Of a stretch of DNA of 64,000 nt, positions 1 to 6,661 are shown one piece after another. The notes beneath the pieces were generated by a model. That model did not search any database. It was not told the DNA's origin and worked only from the letters and a program-made list of their open reading frames with translations. This DNA comes from CAVYWD01 sp963772225 (GTDB taxonomy: Bacteria > Myxococcota > Myxococcia > Myxococcales > UBA5297). A program made the translations under genes and the position numbers. How positions within the stretch are numbered: position 1 is the stretch's first letter; each line of letters starts with the position of its first letter. Where the stretch lies: contig CAVYWD010000003.1 of NCBI GenBank assembly GCA_963772225.1, forward strand, positions 799,367-863,366, given 5' to 3'.

Positions 1-1
1 C

Positions 2-400
2 ATCCGCATGCCTGGGGCCAAGGCGGCGCCTCACGTCGAGTACCCGATGGATAGAGATGTGGGACAGGCGTTGGCTGAATACCTAAGAAGTGCGCGTCCA
101 AAATCTGATTTGCGTCAAGTCTTTCTGCGAGCAAATGCGCCACACGTTGAACTGCGTCCCTCAGCGGTGGGCAAAGCTGTCCGACGGGCAATTGAACGCG
201 CACAACTTGCCCCAGCTCGAAAAGGCGCTCATGTTCTGAGGCACTCGCTCGCAACAGGCATGATGCGAGGAGGAGCATCGTTGGCTGAAATCGCGGAAGT
301 GCTTCGACATGGAAGCCTGGATGCAACGCGCATTTATGCTCAGGTTGACTTTGAGAGTCTCCGACAGTTGGCGCAACGCTGGCCGAAAGGGGCAGCATGA
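2..400 (+). CDS. Tyrosine recombinase, C-terminal part (RIT element, first gene; cut by window edge)
   Basis: The frame is open from the window edge, so this is the C-terminal catalytic part of a longer protein. Visible are the box II motif HVLRH, the second-box histidine in EVLRHGS and the tyrosine in TRIYAQVD about nine residues later, the usual H-x-x-R ... H ... Y arrangement of XerC/D-type recombinases. The stop overlaps the next recombinase gene in an ATGA. Three consecutive overlapping tyrosine recombinase genes are the signature of RIT elements, so this is the likely RitA. The N-terminal SAM-like domain and the first catalytic arginine lie outside the window. Confidence 0.85.
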   Translation: MRMPGAKAAPHVEYPMDRDVGQALAEYLRSARPKSDLRQVFLRANAPHVELRPSAVGKAVRRAIERAQLAPARKGAHVLRHSLATGMMRGGASLAEIAEVLRHGSLDATRIYAQVDFESLRQLAQRWPKGAA

Positions 401-1326
401 ACTCGCTGCGAAGAGAACTTCTCCGCTATATCGGCCTGCGTCAAGCAGTCGGCTTCAAGCTTCGCGGCGAGAAGCAAAAGCTATCAAAGTTTCTCGGATT
501 TCTTGAACAGAGGAGGGCAGGTACCGTCACCACATCCTTGGCTATTGAATGGGCGATGGATTCGCGCCTCAACGTATGCACGCGCATGCATCGTCTGTCA
601 TCGGTTCGCGGCTTCGCGCAATTCCTATGCGTTCGCAATCCTCGCACAGAGGTCCCTCCAGTCAGGTTGATTCGTCTGCGGTATGTGCGTCCCAAGCCCT
701 ACTACTACAGCGAGCGCGACGTGGCGCGCCTGGTGATGGAATCGACCAGGCGCCAAGCAAGACGAATCTCTGTACCCACATATGGGACAGTCATTGGGCT
801 TCTGGCCGTCACCGGGATGCGCCTCGGCGAGGCCGTGGCGCTCGAAGAGCGCGATGTGGACCTCGCCAACGGCGTTCTGCGGCTCCGCGAAACGAAGTTT
901 CGCAAGACTCGATGCATCCCGCTCTCCAAGTCGACTGTGGCGGCCCTGCGCAGGTATTCGAGGTCAAGGGATCTGCTCATCGCGCGGCGGAGTACCGCAT
1001 TTTTTGTCACCGAGCAGGGCTGTCGGATCTGTCGTGAAAAGGTTGAATTTGAATTTGCGAGGGTCTCTTGCAAGCTTGGTCTGCGTGCGCCTGGACGGAA
1101 GCATGGTCACGGACCGCGCCTGCATGACTTGCGACACACCTTTGCCATTAGGACTCTCGTCAATTGGTACAAGATGGGTCTCGATGTAGAGCGCGAGCTT
1201 CCGAGGCTGTCGGACTTTCTCGGACATAAAAATCTATCGTCGACCTACTGGTATCTGTCTGCCACGCCTGAGCTCCTTCGGCTTGCTGCAGGTAAGCTTC
1301 ATCCTCTCAATGGAGGAATGCCGTGA
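397..1326 (+). CDS. Tyrosine recombinase, RIT element second gene (RitB-like)
   Basis: A 309-residue tyrosine recombinase. The N-terminal ~100 residues look like a SAM-like core-binding domain. The catalytic domain shows arginine in GMRLGEAVAL (about residue 140), HDLRHTFAIR (H-x-x-R, about residue 250), and GHKNLSSTYWYL carrying the second histidine and the nucleophilic tyrosine. The start ATG overlaps the preceding stop (ATGA at 397-400) and the 3' end overlaps the next start (GTGA at 1323-1326), so the three genes are probably translationally coupled. Its length and middle position fit RitB of RIT elements. Which trio member performs strand exchange cannot be told from sequence. Confidence 0.9.
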   Translation: MNSLRRELLRYIGLRQAVGFKLRGEKQKLSKFLGFLEQRRAGTVTTSLAIEWAMDSRLNVCTRMHRLSSVRGFAQFLCVRNPRTEVPPVRLIRLRYVRPKPYYYSERDVARLVMESTRRQARRISVPTYGTVIGLLAVTGMRLGEAVALEERDVDLANGVLRLRETKFRKTRCIPLSKSTVAALRRYSRSRDLLIARRSTAFFVTEQGCRICREKVEFEFARVSCKLGLRAPGRKHGHGPRLHDLRHTFAIRTLVNWYKMGLDVERELPRLSDFLGHKNLSSTYWYLSATPELLRLAAGKLHPLNGGMP

Positions 1327-2321
1327 TGCGACCAGTGCTCTTCAGCTCCGTTCTGCAACGCTTCTTCACGGAACGTCTTATTCGTCAAACCGGCGCCAGT
1401 CCTCACACGGTCGCGAGTTATCGAGATTCGTTCCGTCTACTGTTGGCGTTTGCTCAAGAGGATATCGGGAAGGAGCCGTCTTCGCTTCTTCTTTCAGACG
1501 TTGACGCATCGCTTGTTGGGCGCTTCCTTGCCCATGTAGAGCGAGGTCGAGGCAACTGTGTCCGAACGCGGAACGTAAGAGCCGCTGCGATTCGCTCCCT
1601 GTTCAGGTACGCGGCACTCGAGGAGCCAGCCTGTGCTCTCATGATTCAACGGGTGTTGGCAATTCCCACGAAGCGGTTCAGTCGGAGGGAGATAAGCTAT
1701 CTTTCTCACGCTGAGGCCCAGGCGTTGATTGACTCACCCAATCTATGCTCCTGGTCTGGACGCCGCGATCGAGCGCTGCTTCTTTTGATGGTCCAAACTG
1801 GGCTTCGGGTCTCCGAGGTGACAGGGCTAGTGAAAGGCGACATCGCCCTGGGGGCTGGCTCTCACGTACATTGCCACGGAAAGGGGCGAAAGGAGCGCTG
1901 TACGCCACTGCTAAAGAAAACAGGCTTAATCATGAGTTCGTGGCTGAAAGAAACCGAGCAAAGGAGTGACGCCGTGCTTTTCCCGAGTGCGCGAGGGCAG
2001 CGTCTGAGTTCGGACGGCGTCGCATACATCTTGTCAAAGCACGTGAAGTCGGCAGCCCGGTGCTGTGCTTCGCTGAACCAGAAACACGTAACGCCCCACA
2101 CGCTGAGGCATACCGCAGCAATGGAACTGCTGCGAGGCGGAGTTGCTCGAGCTGTCATCGCCCTCTGGCTTGGCCATGAATCGATTGAGAGCACGGGGAT
2201 CTATCTCCACGCCAATCTGGAGATGAAGGAAAAGGCGCTTGCCAATGCAACGCCGTACCGCGCAAGCGCAAAGCGCTTCCGGCCGAGCGACGACCTAATG
2301 GAGTTTCTGAAGAATCTGTGA
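1323..2321 (+). CDS. Tyrosine recombinase, RIT element third gene (RitC-like)
   Basis: A 332-residue tyrosine recombinase, last of the overlapping trio. Box I arginine is in TGLRVSEVTGL, box II is HTLRHTAAMELL, and the C-terminal GHESIESTGIYLHA carries the second histidine and the tyrosine. The GTG at 1323 overlaps the previous stop, and an ATG at 1326 is an equally good start. The stop codon abuts the left arm of an inverted repeat (2321-2338) that appears to be the element end. A complete catalytic set and intact frame suggest a recently active element. Confidence 0.9.
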   Translation: MMRPVLFSSVLQRFFTERLIRQTGASPHTVASYRDSFRLLLAFAQEDIGKEPSSLLLSDVDASLVGRFLAHVERGRGNCVRTRNVRAAAIRSLFRYAALEEPACALMIQRVLAIPTKRFSRREISYLSHAEAQALIDSPNLCSWSGRRDRALLLLMVQTGLRVSEVTGLVKGDIALGAGSHVHCHGKGRKERCTPLLKKTGLIMSSWLKETEQRSDAVLFPSARGQRLSSDGVAYILSKHVKSAARCCASLNQKHVTPHTLRHTAAMELLRGGVARAVIALWLGHESIESTGIYLHANLEMKEKALANATPYRASAKRFRPSDDLMEFLKNL

Positions 2322-2407
2322 ATTATGCCGAGGGATAGCGCTTTCGCCCCTAGAGGTCCCGATGAGTGCGGGGTGCGGCTCGGCATTATCTATCGCTCGG
2401 AATAATT
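2321..2407 (+). repeat. Imperfect 18-bp inverted repeat at the right end of the RIT element
   Basis: Bases 2321-2338 (AATTATGCCGAGGGATAG) match the reverse complement of 2390-2407 (AATTATTCCGAGCGATAG) at 16 of 18 positions, separated by about 51 bp. It begins immediately after the third recombinase stop. RIT elements carry inverted repeats at their ends and an open frame of apparently foreign origin resumes at 2406, so I read 2407 as approximately the element boundary. The matching left end is outside the window. Confidence 0.65.
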
Positions 2408-2558
2408 CAAGACGGCGCGCCACCACCTCACGAAGCGGCTCGCGGGTTCGGCCGCGTGGAAGGGCGAGCGGCGCGATCGGCGGGAGGAGCCGGAGCGCGA
2501 GGCCGAGGCCAGCCGGGCGGCGGCAGAGGGGGCGGAGGCCGGGCAGGTGGCAGCCTGA
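2406..2558 (+). pseudogene. 3' remnant of a gene interrupted by the RIT element
   Basis: A frame opens after a TAA inside the inverted repeat and runs about 50 codons (FKTARHHLTKRL ... AEGAEAGQVAA, stop 2556-2558). It is a charged Arg/Glu/Ala-rich helix-like tail with no start codon. Its beginning exactly at the repeat boundary suggests it is the C-terminus of a gene split by insertion, the 5' half being left of the window. The protein family is not recognisable, and chance openness in GC-rich DNA is possible. Confidence 0.35.
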
Positions 2559-2578
2559 GGTGGCGGGCGGCCTGGGCT

Positions 2579-2608
2579 GGCTGAAGCAGAAGCGGGCCCG
2601 GGGCCCGC
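2579..2608 (+). repeat. GGCTGAAGCAG motif followed by a GC palindrome (copy 1)
   Basis: GGCTGAAGCAG is followed by GCGGGCCC-G-GGGCCCGC, a perfect 8-bp palindrome. The same arrangement recurs at 3863-3892 and, more weakly, as CGCTGAAGCAGG at 9209-9220, each time 80-180 bp upstream of a gene start. It has no U-tract, so I do not call it a terminator. Confidence 0.4.
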
Positions 2609-2671
2609 CGGGGAACGATGGATTCGAGCGGGGGCGCAGCCCCGCGGAAGGAAGGAAGGACGGATAGGAAG

Positions 2672-3124
2672 ATGGCTCGGTTGTCCCTATATTTCGCCTT
2701 TGGCAGCAACTTGAGTGCCAAGCAAATGCGCGCGCGCTGCCCGAGTGCCCGGGCGGCTGCCCGCGCGGTGTTGCCGAACCACGCTCTGATCTTCGGGGGC
2801 TTCAGCCGTCGCTGGCAGGGCGCGGTAGCCAGCGTCGTGCGCTCCCGAGGCGCCGAGGTCGACGGGCTCCTGTACTGGATCTCGAAGGCGGACCTCGCAG
2901 CCCTCGACCGCTTCGAGGGCCATCCGCTTGCGTACCAGCGGAGGGTGAAGGCGCCGGTGGACGAGCACGGACGCCGTCGGCGCGCGTACGTGTACCTCCA
3001 GCCCGAAGAGGACTTCGAACCATGGGCGCCGCAGCCCGAGTACCTGGGGGTCCTGTGGCGCGCGTACGGCCGCCTGGGCTTTGACAAGAAGCGCTTGGCC
3101 CTGGCGGCGGGGCTGCTGCAATGA
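2672..3124 (+). CDS. Gamma-glutamylcyclotransferase-like protein (GGCT fold)
   Basis: A 150-residue protein beginning MARLSLYFAFGSNLS. FGSNL is the nucleotide-like binding loop of the GGCT fold, and LDRFEGHP (around residue 80) carries the glutamate that acts as catalytic acid/base in the family. QMRARCPSA and the later YVYL strand also fit. Members release 5-oxoproline from gamma-glutamyl substrates in the cytosol, but the substrate here cannot be predicted. I chose ATG 2672 because it starts directly at the domain after GGAAGGA/GGATAGG; an ATG at 2618 would add 18 non-domain residues. A second GGCT-fold gene lies at 3998. The dispersed repeat at 3125 starts right at the stop. Confidence 0.8.
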   Translation: MARLSLYFAFGSNLSAKQMRARCPSARAAARAVLPNHALIFGGFSRRWQGAVASVVRSRGAEVDGLLYWISKADLAALDRFEGHPLAYQRRVKAPVDEHGRRRRAYVYLQPEEDFEPWAPQPEYLGVLWRAYGRLGFDKKRLALAAGLLQ

Positions 3125-3163
3125 GCGGGAACGTGGGCCAACGTGGCTCTCACGGGGGCCACG
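3125..3163 (+). repeat. Dispersed ~39-bp repeat, copy R1
   Basis: Contains ACGTGGCTCTCACGGGGGC. Four good copies (3125, 4044, about 5796, 6449) share the consensus GCGCGAACRCGGGCCRACG followed by TGGCGCTCACGGGGGCAA. Here it follows the stop of the GGCT gene. About 50 bp later a CCCGGGTACCCGG occurs, as also after R2. Confidence 0.55.
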
Positions 3164-3350
3164 TTGCGCGCGGCTGACGTGGTCTCGCGGAGCGTGGCGC
3201 CCGGGTACCCGGTTCTTCGGGCAAGCGCGGCTGGCGCATCCCCTGCGGCCTGCCGTGCCGAGCGTGGCGCGCCACTCCGGCCCTGGCCCTGGATTACGTC
3301 GGTTCCCTGGTACCTCGAGCGCCTCGAGCGGCAAAACTCCGACACCTTTT

Positions 3351-3477
3351 GCGTATTCTGGGTCCAGAAAAACAAGAGAGGGAATCGCAAATTCTCGAGT
3401 TGCTTCGTCTTCGAAAAAGAGCGTGAGTGTTTCTCGCAATGCAAACGAAACACAAACAAAAGCGGGAGAAGTCCACA
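3351..3477 (+). promoter_or_regulatory. Shared upstream module, copy L1
   Basis: One of three homologous leaders (3351, 4643, 5313). Each begins GCGTATT or GCCTATT, has a 41-nt stretch with purine-rich filler, then a conserved block (TTCTCGAGTTGCTTCG here), and 38 nt after the start of that block a second block TTTCTCGC. The start codon lies 127 nt downstream of the first base. The filler differs between copies but its length does not, which points to constrained geometry. Promoter or RNA leader function is inferred. A Shine-Dalgarno GGGAGAA precedes the ATG at 3478. Confidence 0.6.
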
Positions 3478-3843
3478 ATGACGCAAGCGAAGATGGAGAA
3501 CCAGACGAACCAGCCGGGATGGAGTGAAAACGGCGACCTGCGAATTCTCGAGTATCGGATGGAACTGAGCCGCACGGGGATGCTCGATGCCTGCCGGCTC
3601 GCGGTGGAGTGCCTCGAGCGCTTCGCGGCCCAGGCGCGCCGGGAGTTCGAGCGCTGGTCCGAGCTCAATCCGACCCAACTGGCGGACCTCCCGGGCAAGG
3701 TGCTCGCGGCGAGCGTGTGGGGAGCAGCGAACGCCGCTTCCGAGCTGAGCCGCGCGGCGCAGGAGGGGGCCGCTTACATGCACGCCCTCGGCAATCTCGA
3801 GGCGAGGAGGGCAGAGGCGCTGCGGGCGCGGGCGGCGAGCTGA
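3478..3843 (+). CDS. Hypothetical 121-residue helical protein behind leader L1
   Basis: No family recognised. The protein (MTQAKMENQTNQPGWSEN...) is predominantly helical, with an Ala/Glu/Arg-rich second half (SVWGAANAASELSRAAQEG). That composition resembles phasin-like or amphipathic-helix proteins, but nothing decisive is visible. ATG 3478 is chosen because GGGAGAA sits 8-9 nt upstream and because it lies at the same distance from the leader module as the starts of the other two leader-linked genes. It is followed by a GC-rich gap to the second GGCT-like gene. Confidence 0.6.
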   Translation: MTQAKMENQTNQPGWSENGDLRILEYRMELSRTGMLDACRLAVECLERFAAQARREFERWSELNPTQLADLPGKVLAASVWGAANAASELSRAAQEGAAYMHALGNLEARRAEALRARAAS

Positions 3844-3862
3844 GATAGGGACGCCCGAGGCC

Positions 3863-3892
3863 GGCTGAAGCAGCGGCCGGCCCCGGGCCCGC
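3863..3892 (+). repeat. GGCTGAAGCAG motif followed by GC palindromes (copy 2)
   Basis: GGCTGAAGCAG is followed by GCGGCCGGCC and CCGGGCCCGC, the same layout as 2579-2608, and lies upstream of the second GGCT-fold gene. The shared motif plus variable palindrome suggests a small repeated intergenic element. Confidence 0.4.
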
Positions 3893-3997
3893 TCCGGGCG
3901 CGCGGGCGCATGGCGATGGCAGGCGGCGAGCCGCGTACGCGAGGGACGGACTGACGAATCGAGCTGGGCTTTGGCCCATAAAGGAAGGATCGCGAAG

Positions 3998-4522
3998 ATG
4001 GGTACAGAAGGTCGTGGCCGAGGCAGCGGGACAGGCGCAAAGAGCGCGAACGCGGGCAAACGTGGCGCTCACGGGGGCAACCCGCGCGGCGGGCGCCGCC
4101 GGGCCCAGGGCGCGCCGGGTACCCGGGGCCAGACGGGGGCGACCTTGGCATTCGTGTACGGCTCGCTCCTCAAAGGGCTCGAAAACCATCGGCTCCTCGA
4201 CGTACCCGGGGCGCGGCTCGTCGCGGCCGGTGTGTGGACGGAGCCCGGGTACGAGCTGCGCGACCTCGGCGCGTACCCGGGCATGGCCCGCGGCGGAGCG
4301 GGAGCGGTCATCGGCGAGGTGTACGAGGTCGACGAGGCCACCCTCGCAGCGCTCGACCACCTCGAAGGACACCCGCGCTTCTACACGCGGTCGAGCATCG
4401 CGCTCCGCGGCTTCGAGCCCGGCGCGCCGGTTGAGGCATACCTGCTCGGTTCGGAGAAGGTCATTGGCACGCCGCTCGTCCTTTCGGGCGACTGGAGGGC
4501 GCACTTCCGGGCCCGGGGGTGA
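3998..4522 (+). CDS. Gamma-glutamylcyclotransferase-like protein (YtfP/AIG2 type)
   Basis: The core ATLAFVYGSLLKGLENHRLL is the YGS loop of YtfP/GGACT-type proteins, and LDHLEGHPRFYTR carries the family glutamate. The protein is 174 residues from ATG 3998, which has a good Shine-Dalgarno (AAGGAAGGA). Its first ~48 residues are a Gly/Arg-rich low-complexity extension that includes copy R2 of the dispersed repeat (4044-4082). If that repeat is intergenic, translation may instead begin at TTG 4143 directly before the domain. It differs from the 2672 protein in subtype, so it is probably not a simple duplicate. Substrate unknown. Confidence 0.75.
   Translation: MGTEGRGRGSGTGAKSANAGKRGAHGGNPRGGRRRAQGAPGTRGQTGATLAFVYGSLLKGLENHRLLDVPGARLVAAGVWTEPGYELRDLGAYPGMARGGAGAVIGEVYEVDEATLAALDHLEGHPRFYTRSSIALRGFEPGAPVEAYLLGSEKVIGTPLVLSGDWRAHFRARG
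4044..4082 (+). repeat. Dispersed ~39-bp repeat, copy R2
   Basis: GCGCGAACGCGGGCAAACG then TGGCGCTCACGGGGGCAAC, the copy closest to consensus. It lies inside the annotated N-terminal extension of the second GGCT-like gene, which raises doubt about that gene's start. GGGTACCCGG follows about 40 bp later. Confidence 0.55.
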
Positions 4523-4642
4523 GCTGGGTAACCCGGAGCGCGAGCCGGGAATGGGAGCCGGGAGCAGCCGGCGCCGCAGTCTCGCGCGAAAGCGCGTTGT
4601 AACCCATCGAGGTGCGAGGCCGGTAAGCGCGCGATACGTTGT

Positions 4643-4768
4643 GCGTATTCCAGGGCGAGAAGAGCGAGAGCAAAAAGGGTCAATTCTCGAGTTGCTACGT
4701 TTTCGGAAAGGAGCGGTAGTGCTTCTCGCGACGGGCACGGTGCCCCAAGCAAGCGGGAGGAGCACACA
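4643..4768 (+). promoter_or_regulatory. Shared upstream module, copy L2
   Basis: GCGTATT at 4643, conserved block TTCTCGAGTTGCTACG at 4684 (41 nt later, as in L1 and L3), then GGAGCGGTAGTG and CTTCTCGCGACGGG. The start codon is 126 nt from the module start. L2 and L3 also share about 35 bp further upstream (CGGTAAGCGCGCGAT). A GGGAGGAG Shine-Dalgarno precedes the ATG at 4769. Confidence 0.6.
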
Positions 4769-5092
4769 ATGGAAACGGAAATGATGACGACCCGGGTCGT
4801 GACCCGCGAGGAAGTGCGGAGGGCGATGGAAGAGGCCTTTCGCGCCGGGGCCGCAGCGGCGATGTACGGAACCGGGCCCAGGCGGGAAGTTACCACCGCC
4901 ATGTTTGCGAAGGCGGTTGCCGCGGCTTCCTCAATGGAAAGCGCCGTCGAAACGGTTGCGCGGGCGGAAATGGGAATGGAAGTGTCCAAGGCGCGCAACA
5001 CCACCCCCATGGAGTTCGAACGGGTTTCGAGCGCGCGGTTCCGGAGCGCCGTCGAAGCCGCGTATCGCGCCGGGGTCGAATCGATGGTTTGA
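4769..5092 (+). CDS. Hypothetical 107-residue protein behind leader L2
   Basis: No recognised family. The sequence METEMMTTRVVTREEVRR... contains two similar helices, EEAFRAGAAAAM near residue 25 and EAAYRAGVESMV at the C-terminus, so it may be an internal duplication of one amphipathic helix. A comparable AYKAGFAAA helix ends the 7288 gene and a YFDLGFEHGFAAG helix occurs in the 7648 gene, so these small neighbours may be related. The start is fixed by GGGAGGAG and by the conserved distance to the leader. A strong hairpin follows at 5134. Confidence 0.6.
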   Translation: METEMMTTRVVTREEVRRAMEEAFRAGAAAAMYGTGPRREVTTAMFAKAVAAASSMESAVETVARAEMGMEVSKARNTTPMEFERVSSARFRSAVEAAYRAGVESMV

Positions 5093-5133
5093 GGTGAGGG
5101 CGCCGGGGCGCGCCAAAATTGCGGAAAAGGGAG

Positions 5134-5167
5134 GCCCCGGGGCTGCGATGTGCGCCAGCCCCGGGGC
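5134..5167 (+). terminator. Perfect 11-bp GC hairpin downstream of the 4769 gene
   Basis: GCCCCGGGGCT (5134-5144), a 12-nt loop, then AGCCCCGGGGC (5157-5167). It lies 42 nt after a stop codon between two leader-linked genes. No U-tract follows, so it may block transcription only partly or act as an RNA 3'-end stabiliser. Confidence 0.5.
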
Positions 5168-5312
5168 GCTGCTCGCTCTGGCCCGCCCTCCGCTTGCCGG
5201 GTGCAATCCCGTCAGGGCCAGGAATCTGCGGAGCCCGCGGTCCCGCGGAGGTATTTCGTGCGAAGGGCGCCTGCAGGCCATCGAGGCACACGGTAAGCGC
5301 GCGATGCGTCGT

Positions 5313-5440
5313 GCCTATTTCGGAATTCGAGAGAAAAGAGCAGAAATCGCCATCTCTCGACTTGCTACGGTTTTGCGAAAGAGCGGTAGTGCTTCTCGCG
5401 ACGGGCGCACAGCCCACAACGAAATACACGGAGGAGACGG
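5313..5440 (+). promoter_or_regulatory. Shared upstream module, copy L3
   Basis: GCCTATT at 5313, block CTCTCGACTTGCTACGG at 5354 (41 nt later), then GAGCGGTAGTG and CTTCTCGCGACGGG. The start codon of the 55-residue gene is 128 nt from the module start. The upstream CATCGAGG...CGGTAAGCGCGCGAT stretch is shared with L2. Confidence 0.6.
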
Positions 5441-5608
5441 ATGCAAACCTACGGCAAGAGGAAGACCCGGGTCCCTGGCCGCTGCTCCGCTCATGAGCAC
5501 GTCGGCGGGCGCCGCGGCACTTGCGTCGACTGCCACCCCGACACGAAGGGCGGGCGGGCCAAGGCCCGCGCCGAAGGCAAGGCGGAGGCGGCGGAAGCGC
5601 GCGAGTAG
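5441..5608 (+). CDS. Small CxxH/CxxC protein (55 residues) behind leader L3
   Basis: A 55-codon gene. Residues 15-18 are CSAH and residues 28-31 are CVDC, followed by H32, so a small zinc-binding knuckle is plausible. The flanks are rich in Lys/Arg (MQTYGKRKTR) and Ala/Glu. The Shine-Dalgarno GGAGGA is 5 nt before the ATG. The main support is the leader module, which places this ATG at the same distance as the other two leader-linked genes. A DNA- or RNA-binding role would be speculation. Confidence 0.55.
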   Translation: MQTYGKRKTRVPGRCSAHEHVGGRRGTCVDCHPDTKGGRAKARAEGKAEAAEARE

Positions 5609-5795
5609 CGCGGCTTCATCGCCGCGGGCGCCTCAGGCGCCGCTGGCGGCGACACGCGCGCGGAACACCTCCAGCCCGGGTCGGGATTCGGAGGACGGCG
5701 CCGCAGCCGGGAAGCCCGGGCTTCATTTGGCCCGTGGGCGGCCGCCGGGGCTTCGACGAGGAGGTCTTGGGCCCTGGGGGCGGGGGCAGCAATGG

Positions 5796-5834
5796 ACGCG
5801 CGCGCGGGCCGACGTGGCGCTCACGTGGGAAATG
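5796..5834 (+). repeat. Dispersed ~39-bp repeat, copy R3
   Basis: Core GGGCCGACGTGGCGCTCACG, followed about 20 bp later by GAGAGGCCTGGTA. The similar GGAGGCCTGGTA follows copy R4, so R3 and R4 share more sequence with each other than with R1 or R2. Confidence 0.5.
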
Positions 5835-6011
5835 TGGCTTCGATGGCGATGGAGAGGCCTGGTAGGGTCTGCGCCCAATCTTGCCGCCCCGCCCTCCGGC
5901 GCCCGGCTCCTGGCTGGCAGCCCAGGACGAGCGCGACCGGAGCAGTTGAACGCCGCCGCCGCGCGGAGCAAAGTAAGGCCCGTCTCCATTTCCACCTCGA
6001 AGGTCTCCATC

Positions 6012-6401
6012 GTGAAGGAATCCCGCACCCCCATCGTTACCGTGGTCCCTCGGCTGCCGCAGGGCCATCAGGCTCGCTCCGCTTGGCCCGGGGCGCGCGT
6101 GGTCGCTCCGAGGCCGTCTGGCGCAGCGAAGCCTCAGCGGTCGACGAACCGGTCGAGCCGGGACGAGCGCGAGCGCCTTGCCGCCCGCGGGGCGCCTCAC
6201 GCCGAGGCGATCCGGCAGCTCCTGGAGAAGCTGAGCGCGACGAACGGCGGCGTCTGGCCGCGCCATGTCCATGTGGCGGTGGCCGAAGCCCTCGGGCTGC
6301 CTCGCGCGGTCGTGCACGCTTTCCTGAGCGGTCTTCGCGAGGAGGAGTGCCGCCGCACGACGCGGAATCAACCCGCCCAAAGAAGGGAACGGCGCCGCTG
6401 A
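6012..6401 (+). CDS. Hypothetical 129-residue protein
   Basis: No family recognised. The N-terminal half is Pro/Arg-rich. The C-terminal half (HAEAIRQLLEKLSATNGG, then HVHVAVAEALGLP and VVHAFLSGLREEE) looks like a folded helical, possibly HTH-like, domain, which is the reason for preferring this frame over the long antisense frame. The GTG start at 6012 is weakly supported (AAGG upstream). The real start may differ. Confidence 0.4.
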   Translation: MKESRTPIVTVVPRLPQGHQARSAWPGARVVAPRPSGAAKPQRSTNRSSRDERERLAARGAPHAEAIRQLLEKLSATNGGVWPRHVHVAVAEALGLPRAVVHAFLSGLREEECRRTTRNQPAQRRERRR

Positions 6402-6448
6402 GGTCGGCGGTTCAAGCGTGAGCCGCGCCGTCGGTGGCGCGGCAGCGT

Positions 6449-6487
6449 GCGCGAACACGGGCCGACGTGGAGCTCACGCGGGCAAGC
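6449..6487 (+). repeat. Dispersed ~39-bp repeat, copy R4
   Basis: GCGCGAACACGGGCCGACG then TGGAGCTCACGCGGGCAAG. It lies in the gap after the 6012 gene. It is followed by GGGTACA and GGAGGCCTGGTA, partly matching the sequence after R3. Confidence 0.55.
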
Positions 6488-6661
6488 GACGCGCGGCCGG
6501 GTACAGGGGAGGCCTGGTATCCGGGCGCCGGAGCTGGCTCTGACCGGACGCGAAGGAGGAAGGCTCGACGAACGGAAAACCGTGGCCCGAGCACCCGATG
6601 ATGCGCGGGCCGCGGTTTCGTCCAACACGCAGGCCTACGGCCCGTGTCGTTACGCCTCCTT

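Noticed and set aside
2428..4059. 543-codon minus-strand frame
   Set aside because: Antisense shadow of both GGCT-like genes and the 3478 gene; composition is Arg/Ala/Pro/Ser only.
4639..4770. Sigma-54 promoter in the shared leader (GGCACGGTGCC...AAGCA)
   Set aside because: The GG and GC elements are not at the required 10-bp spacing, and the sequence is absent from L1 and L3.
4905..6401. Very long plus-strand frame of 498 codons
   Set aside because: It runs through the 4769 gene, leader L3 and the 55-residue gene with Arg/Pro-rich random composition. Only its last ~130 codons look like protein and are annotated separately.
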